In this document: positions 1 through 5,254 of the stretch, piece after piece
How positions within the stretch are numbered: the stretch's first letter is position 1
Layout: the number at the start of each line of letters is the position of its first letter
From: an uncultured Collinsella sp.
Lineage (GTDB): Bacteria > Actinomycetota > Coriobacteriia > Coriobacteriales > Coriobacteriaceae
Assembly: GCA_958437495.1 (NCBI GenBank)
Contig: CAUBOH010000039.1
Span: forward strand, 1 to 7,607
Length of the DNA: 7,607 nucleotides
Direction: 5' to 3'
Notes under the pieces: generated by a model
The model's input: the letters and a program-made list of their open reading frames with translations, nothing else
Databases searched by the model: none
Told to the model about the DNA's origin: nothing
Made by a program: the position numbers and the translations under genes

Positions 1-19
1 CCCCCAGTGGTTGAAAAGG

Positions 20-48
20 AGTATGAAACTTTAGTTACCTAAAGTCAA
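20..48 (-). promoter_or_regulatory. Sigma70-type promoter firing leftward out of the window
   Basis: On the minus strand a TTGACT -35 box (43-48) and a CATACT -10 box (20-25) are separated by exactly 17 nt. The DNA upstream (49-85) is rich in A and T runs and resembles an UP element. Transcription would start near position 13 and run left, so the controlled gene lies outside the window. The match to the consensus is good. The call is inferred from sequence only. Confidence 0.6.
28..45. promoter_or_regulatory. Palindromic operator inside the left promoter
   Basis: A perfect inverted repeat with 7-nt arms and a 4-nt centre, ACTTTAG-N4-CTAAAGT, fills the spacer between the -35 and -10 boxes and overlaps the -35 box by three bases. 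A repressor bound here would block RNA polymerase. The TTTAGGTnACTAAA look is loosely like sites of metal-dependent DtxR/SirR-type repressors. That family assignment is only a guess; the symmetry and position are what the sequence shows. Confidence 0.5.
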
Positions 49-145
49 CGCAAATTTGTAATGAATTTTCAACTTTTTTGAATTTCTCGGTATAAAACGC
101 CGATGACCTCGGACTTTACCTGACAAAAGTTTTTGCATGAGAGAT

Positions 146-298
146 GCCCCTGAGAGCGGCGGGAGCCGGGCGGCGCATATGAACTTTCCTGCTCTACAGT
201 CCTGCGCAAGACGGAAAGCACATTAAGTGCTTTCCTTTGCGTGCGGAACTCGCGATAAAGTTCATATGCGCCGCCCGGCTCCCGCGGCTCTCAGGGGC
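146..298 (-). repeat. Long structured hairpin element, copy 1 (unknown family)
   Basis: The outer arms 146-187 and 257-298 are reverse complements over 42 bp with a single mismatch (158 against 286). The 69-nt core (188-256), read on the minus strand, matches the core of copy 2 at 61 of 69 positions. It begins ATCGCGAGTTCCGCAC and ends GGACTGTAGAGCAGG. The core holds an 8-bp inner stem (214-221 with 227-234) closed by a TTAAT loop in the minus-strand sense. Between inner and outer stems, conserved sequence can form two short bulged helices (CGC-A-AAG with CTTGCG, and AGT-T-CC with GGACT). The strand given is that of the shared core; the functional strand is unknown. No flanking target-site duplication and no protein-coding content were seen. 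It could be a structured RNA, a DNA cruciform or a non-autonomous mobile element. Confidence 0.85.
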
Positions 299-310
299 TC
301 CCATCCCAAA

Positions 311-333
311 TGTGCGGAGCAAAGCTCCGCACA
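311..333. other. Short perfect hairpin between the two elements
   Basis: TGTGCGGAGC and GCTCCGCACA form a perfect 10-bp stem around a 3-nt loop. On the plus strand the T-rich tract (CTTTTCTTT) starts only after CCAA. On the minus strand just three T residues follow. It is therefore at best a weak intrinsic terminator in either direction. It may help end transcription leaving the tsaD fusion, or it may be part of the neighbouring hairpin arrangement. Confidence 0.45.
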
Positions 334-440
334 CCAACTTTTCTTTAAGCTAAAGAACGCCGGAAATTCGACGCTGGCTTGTTAACCTTGCCGGACGTTG
401 TCGACGCCAATCCAGCTCAGAAGCCGTATCGATACAGAAA

Positions 441-575
441 GGTCCCCGACCGGAGGGGCCGGATATAAGGTTTATCGCGAGTTCCGCACGCAAAGAAGGC
501 CACTTAATGTGGCCTTCGTCTTGCGCAGGACTGTAGAGCAGGAAACCTTATATCCGGCCCCTCCGGTCGGGGACC
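441..575 (+). repeat. Long structured hairpin element, copy 2 (unknown family)
   Basis: The outer arms 441-473 and 543-575 are perfect 33-bp reverse complements. The 69-nt core (474-542) has the same length as in copy 1 and lies on the opposite strand. Its inner stem is 496-503 with 509-516, closed by the same TTAAT loop. All 8 core differences between the copies fall in this stem, as four paired, compensated changes. The other 61 core bases are identical. The outer arms share only a vague pattern with copy 1 (GC-rich outside, ATAT-containing inside, TTT next to the core). The element begins 12 nt after the stop codon of the tsaD fusion, so operon transcripts would carry its reverse complement in their 3' untranslated end. 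It may act as a 3'-end stabiliser or terminator there, but no strong T-tract follows. Confidence 0.85.
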
Positions 576-587
576 GCACAAGCACGA

Positions 588-2972
588 CTACAGCGTCATG
601 TTCGGGTCGGCGTCGACGTCGAACGGAGAGATTTCACCTCGGTCGAATTTACGGCGGGCGACCTCTGCGATCATGGCAGCGTTATCGGTGCACGCCGAAA
701 GCGGTGGCACCGTCACGCGAATACCCTGACGTCCGAGCTTCTTAATCATCATCTCGCGCAGATGCGGGTTAGCCGAGACGCCGCCGCCGATGCAATACTC
801 CTTGCATCCGGTGGCATGCAGCGCGTTCTTGGCCTTCTTGTACTGCACGTCAAAGACCGCCGCCTCGAACGAAGCCGCCAGGTCGGGCAGGTGAATCGTT
901 CGGCCGGCTTTAGTCTCCTGCTCGATGTAGAGCGTCACAGCGGTTTTAAGGCCCGAAAGCGAGAAGCGATAGTCTCCCCTGCTGTTAAGCGCACGGGGGA
1001 AATCAATCGCGCGGGGATTGCCCGTCTCGGCCAGCTTGGAGATGATGGGGCCACCGGGATAGCCCAGACCCAGCGCCTTGGCCACCTTGTCGAAGGCCTC
1101 GCCCACAGCGTCGTCGAGCGTCTCGCCGAGCACCTCGTAGTCGCCCCATGCCTTCACATGCACGAGCATAGTGTGCCCGCCCGAGACAAGCGTGAAGATA
1201 AACGGCGGTTTGAGATCGGGTTGCGCCAGCAGGTTGGCAAACAGATGACCCTCAAGATGATTGACGCACACGAGCGGCTTGCCGGCAGCGTAGGCAAAGC
1301 CCTTGGCGAAGGCGACGCCAACCACGAGCGCGCCCACCAGGCCCGGACCCTGCGTCACGCCCACGGCGGCAAGCTCACTTGGCGCAATCGCCCCGCCCGT
1401 AAGGCCCAGCGACGCTGCGGCGTCCTCGAGTGCCGCATCCACGACGCTCACGATGACCTCGACGTGCTTGCGCGAAGCGATCTCGGGCACCACGCCGCCA
1501 AAGCGTGCATGAAAATCAATCTGCGTCGACACCTGGTTGGCCAGCATATTGCCGTCCGCATCGATAATCGCCACCGCCGTCTCGTCGCAGGAGCTCTCGA
1601 TAGCGAGTACGAGGCGACGACGCTCAATCTCGACACGCTCCTCGGCAGAGCGCTTGGGCGCAGGCAGGGGCCATACGCGCTGCTCGGCTGCCGTCGGCTC
1701 GGGCGAGGCGTTATCGACCGGAAGCACGAGGGGAAGTGGAGCCGTCATGACGATGGCGTCCTTGCCGGCACCGTAGTAGCCACGGCGACGGCCCGCCTCG
1801 GTAAAGCCCAGAGCGGCATAGAGTGCAATCGCGCCCTCGTTGCCGTCCTCGACCTCGAGCGAGGCCGTCGTGCAACCGAGCATCTGGGCGTCGTAGCTCA
1901 CATGCGACAGCAGCTTGCGGGCAATGCCCTCGCGACGATGCGCCGAATCAACGGCAACGTCCATGATCTGCACGTCACCATCGACGACCATACCGCCGGC
2001 AAGGCCCAGGAGCTGGCCATCATCGTGAGCAACCCACCAGCTGCGCGGAGCGGCAACGTCCTGACCCAGCTCGGACAGGAACATGCTCGGGGTCCACGCC
2101 TCGTGCCCGGCGCCTTCGAAGCAGGCTGCCTCCAGCGCGCTCGCACCCTCGGCATCAGCTGCACCCATGGGGCGGAACTGCAGATGGCGACCGGCGAGTT
2201 CATCGGCCACGCCCGTAATTTCACTCTGCGCGCTCTCGGCAAGCCCAAGACGCCTGCGCTCGTTTTCCTCGGCATCCGAAAGGCGCGTATAGATCGGCAG
2301 GATGCGGGCCGGGTCTCCGTCGCCCGCAGCATGCGCAAGGAGCAGGCCCTCGCCCGAAGGCCACCACAGGTCGCGCTCCACGCAGCGGGCGGTCTCCTCC
2401 TCATGCAAAAGCTTGCCGTAACGTATCAAGCCGTCGCCCGTCAGCCTAATTTGATCCCAGTCGGCGGCTTCGCGCCACTCATCGAGCGCCACGGCCGCCT
2501 TAACCACGCTCTCACGCTCAAATTGACGCTCGGGGCCCTCGTCCCCCAGCACATACAGCGCCGGGTACACCTCGCCGCGCATAGCGTCGGCAAGAACACC
2601 AAGCTTGCCGCGCACGCCGGCCTTCCATGCCGTCCAGGCGCAAGCGTCAAGTGTCGACACGCCCAGCAACGGCACGTTGGCACCGCGTGCCAGACCCTTT
2701 GCGGTGGAGATGCCGATACGCACACCCGTAAACGAACCCGGGCCGCGGCCGACCACATAACAGCCGACATCGCTGCGATCCAGGCCGGCCTGCTTCAGTA
2801 CGCCATCAACAGTATTCACGAGCTCCACGTTGGCATGACGGCGACACAGATGGTCCCCATTCACCAGCTTCGCCTCGCCTGCCTGCGCATCAATCCAACT
2901 TACCGCGCAGGCAAGCATGTCAGTCGAAGTATCGAGCGCCACCACCGGCGCGTTGTCCCTATGCAAGCTCAT
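588..2972 (-). CDS. tsaB-rimI-tsaD: TsaB-RimI-TsaD fusion, t6A37 tRNA modification protein
   Basis: This 794-residue protein joins three normally separate proteins. Residues about 8-250 are TsaB (ALDTSTD near the N-terminus, GRGPGSFTG at 75-83). Residues about 264-412 are a RimI-like GNAT acetyltransferase (RREGIA acetyl-CoA loop near 347-351, NEGAIALYAALGF at 378-390). A Pro/Glu-rich linker follows to about 450. Residues 452-794 are TsaD, with ESSCDET at 459-465, the metal-ligand pair H572/H576 in HLEGH, SGGHT at 597-601 and the third ligand D763 in CTDN. TsaD transfers threonylcarbamoyl to A37 of ANN-decoding tRNAs, and TsaB is its scaffold partner. RimI acetylates the N-terminus of ribosomal protein S18 in the families where it was studied. 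All catalytic landmarks are present and the TsaD end is complete. I chose the ATG at 2972, preceded by AGGG, over an in-frame TTG at 2990 that has no ribosome-binding site. It overlaps tsaE by 14 nt, which suggests translational coupling. Confidence 0.95.
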   Translation of the reverse strand: MSLHRDNAPVVALDTSTDMLACAVSWIDAQAGEAKLVNGDHLCRRHANVELVNTVDGVLKQAGLDRSDVGCYVVGRGPGSFTGVRIGISTAKGLARGANVPLLGVSTLDACAWTAWKAGVRGKLGVLADAMRGEVYPALYVLGDEGPERQFERESVVKAAVALDEWREAADWDQIRLTGDGLIRYGKLLHEEETARCVERDLWWPSGEGLLLAHAAGDGDPARILPIYTRLSDAEENERRRLGLAESAQSEITGVADELAGRHLQFRPMGAADAEGASALEAACFEGAGHEAWTPSMFLSELGQDVAAPRSWWVAHDDGQLLGLAGGMVVDGDVQIMDVAVDSAHRREGIARKLLSHVSYDAQMLGCTTASLEVEDGNEGAIALYAALGFTEAGRRRGYYGAGKDAIVMTAPLPLVLPVDNASPEPTAAEQRVWPLPAPKRSAEERVEIERRRLVLAIESSCDETAVAIIDADGNMLANQVSTQIDFHARFGGVVPEIASRKHVEVIVSVVDAALEDAAASLGLTGGAIAPSELAAVGVTQGPGLVGALVVGVAFAKGFAYAAGKPLVCVNHLEGHLFANLLAQPDLKPPFIFTLVSGGHTMLVHVKAWGDYEVLGETLDDAVGEAFDKVAKALGLGYPGGPIISKLAETGNPRAIDFPRALNSRGDYRFSLSGLKTAVTLYIEQETKAGRTIHLPDLAASFEAAVFDVQYKKAKNALHATGCKEYCIGGGVSANPHLREMMIKKLGRQGIRVTVPPLSACTDNAAMIAEVARRKFDRGEISPFDVDADPNMTL

Positions 2973-3465
2973 CTTGTACAGCCCTATCAATCAAATCGGA
3001 AAGCTCCGTCGCACGCTCGCCGTGAGCCTCAAGCGTGATCGTTCGCACGTCGCTGTTGTCCTCGTCACGCTTAAGCGTCACCGAGAGATACTCGTCGGTC
3101 AGCTCGTCCTGAAACTGCTCGCCCCATTCCAACAGGCAAGCGCCCTCATAGCCGAGCACGTCAAAAATGCCCGTATCCTCGAGCTCGTAGGCATGCTCCA
3201 GACGGTACAGGTCAAAGTGGAACAGCGGAATGCGGCCTTGGTCATGAACGGCCATGAGCGCGAACGTGGGGCTCGTAACCATATGCCCGTCGCCCAAGCC
3301 GCGCGAAACGCCCTTAGTAAAGTGGGTCTTCCCCACCCCCAGGCCACCGGTCAAAATCAACACGTCACCGTCTTCCAGGCATGGCGCAACCAACTCGCCA
3401 AAATGCTCGGTATCGGCAGCACTAGCCGTTTTGTAAGTGCCTACCCCCAGGCGCTCCAGGGACAT
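2959..3465 (-). CDS. tsaE: TsaE, P-loop ATPase of the t6A complex
   Basis: This 168-residue protein matches the usual length of the TsaE (YjeE) family. It carries a Walker A loop GGLGVGKT at 40-47, SPTF at 65-68, HFDLYRL at 83-89 and EWGE at 113-116, all in the family order. TsaE binds the TsaB-TsaD heterodimer, and its ATP hydrolysis is needed to reset the complex between rounds of tRNA A37 threonylcarbamoylation. The ATG at 3465 is preceded by AAGGAG at good spacing. The upstream uracil-DNA glycosylase ends 12 nt away with tandem TAA codons, and the downstream gene encodes both of its partner subunits in one chain. The residue after the Walker A lysine pair (KTHFT) is slightly unusual, but the motif is intact. 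Confidence 0.95.
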   Translation of the reverse strand: MSLERLGVGTYKTASAADTEHFGELVAPCLEDGDVLILTGGLGVGKTHFTKGVSRGLGDGHMVTSPTFALMAVHDQGRIPLFHFDLYRLEHAYELEDTGIFDVLGYEGACLLEWGEQFQDELTDEYLSVTLKRDEDNSDVRTITLEAHGERATELSDLIDRAVQDELA

Positions 3466-3477
3466 ATACGCTCCTTA

Positions 3478-4098
3478 TTATTCCGAGGCGGCGTCTGGTG
3501 CGGGATGTCGCTCCAGATAGTCGCCCAGCATCTTAAAGTCTTCCTCCAGCAGCTCCTGCCACGCCGGGTTACGCAAGGCAGCCGCCGGGTGGAACGTGGG
3601 CATCACTACAAAATGCCCCATCTGATGGAACCTGCCGCGCAGCTTGGTGATGCCGATCTCGGTCTTAAGCACAAAGTGCGTCGCGGGATTGCCGAGCGTC
3701 ACGATGATATCGGGCCAGATACTGCGAATCTGCTCGCGCAAAAACGGCGAGCATGCCAATACCTCCTCGGGGCGCGGATTGCGGTTTCCGGGAGGCCGAC
3801 ATTTAAGCACGTTGGCGATATACACATCTTCACGTTTAAGGCCCGCCAGCGACAGAATGCCGTTGAGGTCTTCGCCCGCCGCCCCCACAAAAGGTTCGCC
3901 CTGCAAATCCTCGTTGCGGCCCGGTGCTTCACCGATAAACATGACGCGGGCGCAGGGGTTACCCACGCCAAACACGATATTGTGGCGCGACTGGTAAAGC
4001 TGGCAGAGGCGACAATCGCCCAGAACGGCCTCAATCTCTTCGAGTGCGACCTCACGTGGTGCCTGATGGGTATGGCCGGGGATGTGCATGACGCCCAT
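3478..4098 (-). CDS. udg: Family-4 uracil-DNA glycosylase (4Fe-4S)
   Basis: This 206-residue protein has the two hallmark motifs of family-4 UDGs: GEAPGRNED starting at residue 56 (active-site motif 1) and FHPAAALRNP around H170 (motif 2). Four cysteines, C29, C32, C100 and C116, sit at the positions used to hold a 4Fe-4S cluster in this family. The enzyme removes uracil from DNA produced by cytosine deamination or dUTP incorporation, leaving an abasic site for base-excision repair. The ATG at 4098 is preceded by AGGAG. That sequence overlaps the alr stop codon, so translation is probably coupled. The first 20 residues (His-rich, MGVMHIPGHTHQ) precede the usual family start and may be a flexible tail. 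A start at the second Met (residue 4) is possible but has poorer spacing. Confidence 0.93.
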   Translation of the reverse strand: MGVMHIPGHTHQAPREVALEEIEAVLGDCRLCQLYQSRHNIVFGVGNPCARVMFIGEAPGRNEDLQGEPFVGAAGEDLNGILSLAGLKREDVYIANVLKCRPPGNRNPRPEEVLACSPFLREQIRSIWPDIIVTLGNPATHFVLKTEIGITKLRGRFHQMGHFVVMPTFHPAAALRNPAWQELLEEDFKMLGDYLERHPAPDAASE

Positions 4099-4106
4099 GG
4101 CGACTC

Positions 4107-5252
4107 CTACACGTAGACCTTGTCGAGGCGCATGCCAAAGCCGCAGGCGACCTCGTAGTTAATCGTGCCACGCAGTCGGGCCATCTCGTCCATAGTGATC
4201 TCGGCATCGCCGTCGCGGCCGACAATAATCATCTCGTCACCATACTCGGCCTCGGGAATCTCGTGTGCCGGGTTGGACTGAATGGCGACCATAAACTGAT
4301 CCATGCAGATATTGCCAACCTGACGCACGCGCTCACCGCGATACAGCACGTCCATACGATTGGAAAGCGTACGCGATAGGCCGTCGGCATAACCGATCGG
4401 CAGCGTGCAGATCTGAACGCGCGTACGCGGTACGCGGTAGGTAAAGCCGTAACCCACGCCCTCACCCATCGCAGGATGCGCCACGCGCGTCACGCGCGCA
4501 TGGACGCTCATGACGGGATCGAGCTGCATCACGCGTCCGCTCAGCTCGCACGGCTGCATTCCGTACAAGCCAACGCCGGCGCGAATCATATCAAAATGCA
4601 TCGAGGGATCGAGCATCGAGGACGGCGTGTTGGCACAGTGCACGATGCCACACTCAAAACCTGCGTCCTTAATGGCTTGAACGGCCTCGGTAAAGCGCTG
4701 GCACTGCAGTTTGTAGTCCCAACCCGAAGGCTCGTCTGCCGTGGCGAAATGCGTAAAGACGCCGTCGCACTGAATACCGCGATGGAAACTAATGCCGCGC
4801 ACAAAGTCGAGCACCTGCGTATAGTGAACGCCGATACGATTCATGCCCGTCTCGATGGCCAGATGGTATTTACCCACCTTGCCCGCCGCAACGGCGCACT
4901 CGCCATAGGCCAAGGCAAAATCGGACGTATAGACCGAAGGCATAATGTCAAACTCAAGCAACGTAGGAATTGCCTCGATGGGCGGCTCGCTCAAGATCAG
5001 GATGGGTTTGGTGATGCCGCCCTGACGTAGCTCAACGCCCTCATTGACCGTCGCCACCGCGAACATATCAGCGCCGGCCGAATACATAATCTTGGCGCAC
5101 TCAACGGCACCATGACCATATGCGTCGGCCTTGACCACGCAACACAGGCGTTGGCGAGGATCCAACAGATTCTTATAGGCCCTCGTGTTGCGACGAAGCG
5201 CTCCACGGTCAATCTCAACCCAGGACCAGCGCGTCAAATCGGCCTTATTCAT
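4107..5252 (-). CDS. alr: Alanine racemase (PLP-dependent, fold III)
   Basis: This 381-residue enzyme interconverts L- and D-alanine, supplying D-alanine for peptidoglycan. The PLP lysine is K41 in VVKADAYGHG and the second catalytic base is Y268 in GVGYGFTYR. Family motifs ETGMNRIG (134-141), IGYADG (286-291) and CMDQF (316-320) are in place, and the C-terminal TINYEVACG matches the family. R139 corresponds to the arginine that contacts the PLP pyridine nitrogen. Seven residues before it, where many racemases have a carbamylated lysine, this protein has A132. The start at 5252 lies 2 nt after the nnr stop. The nearest Shine-Dalgarno-like sequence (GAAGGG) is about 14 nt away, so translation probably depends on reinitiation from nnr. 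Full length; no sign of damage. Confidence 0.95.
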   Translation of the reverse strand: MNKADLTRWSWVEIDRGALRRNTRAYKNLLDPRQRLCCVVKADAYGHGAVECAKIMYSAGADMFAVATVNEGVELRQGGITKPILILSEPPIEAIPTLLEFDIMPSVYTSDFALAYGECAVAAGKVGKYHLAIETGMNRIGVHYTQVLDFVRGISFHRGIQCDGVFTHFATADEPSGWDYKLQCQRFTEAVQAIKDAGFECGIVHCANTPSSMLDPSMHFDMIRAGVGLYGMQPCELSGRVMQLDPVMSVHARVTRVAHPAMGEGVGYGFTYRVPRTRVQICTLPIGYADGLSRTLSNRMDVLYRGERVRQVGNICMDQFMVAIQSNPAHEIPEAEYGDEMIIVGRDGDAEITMDEMARLRGTINYEVACGFGMRLDKVYV

Positions 5253-5254
5253 GA

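Larger units (their letters stand above)
1..587. other. Gene-free intergenic region with promoter and paired hairpin elements
   Basis: I see no credible coding sequence here. Reading from the left, the region holds a leftward promoter with an internal palindrome (20-48), an A/T-rich stretch (49-145), a 153-nt hairpin element (146-298), a short perfect hairpin (311-333), a spacer, and a second hairpin element (441-575) that ends 12 nt from the tsaD-fusion stop codon. The spacer (299-440) also contains a 7-3-7 inverted repeat at 341-357, the 10-bp palindrome GTATCGATAC at 426-435 just before the second element, and an imperfect direct repeat beginning GCCGGA at 359 and again at 390. I found no convincing promoter in the spacer on either strand. 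No tRNA or rRNA signature was seen. Confidence 0.75.

Noticed and set aside
68..96. A plus-strand promoter with TATAAA at 91-96 reading toward hairpin copy 1
   Set aside because: The matching -35 position reads TTCAAC, a poor fit, and the surrounding DNA is A/T-rich enough to give such boxes by chance.
146..575. Integron attC sites or a simple MITE
   Set aside because: No attC-type core boxes (GTTRRRY/RYYYAAC) were seen at the arm ends. The arms are not conserved between copies as MITE ends would be, and no target-site duplications are visible.
398..745. A 115-codon plus-strand open frame across hairpin copy 2
   Set aside because: It runs through both arms of the palindrome and into the antisense of tsaD, with no ribosome-binding site or recognisable protein features.
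762..3038. A 758-codon open frame on the plus strand opposite the tsaB-rimI-tsaD fusion
   Set aside because: Its translation has no recognisable domain, is rich in Arg, His and Ala, and simply mirrors the codon bias of the well-supported gene on the other strand.
2917..4116. A 399-codon plus-strand open frame across tsaE and the uracil-DNA glycosylase
   Set aside because: It lies antisense to two genes with clear catalytic motifs and shows no family features of its own.
4415..4500. Clustered CG-rich near-repeats (TACGCGG twice, CACGCGCG twice)
   Set aside because: They fall inside alr and are explained by runs of Arg, Val and Thr codons in a GC-rich gene.
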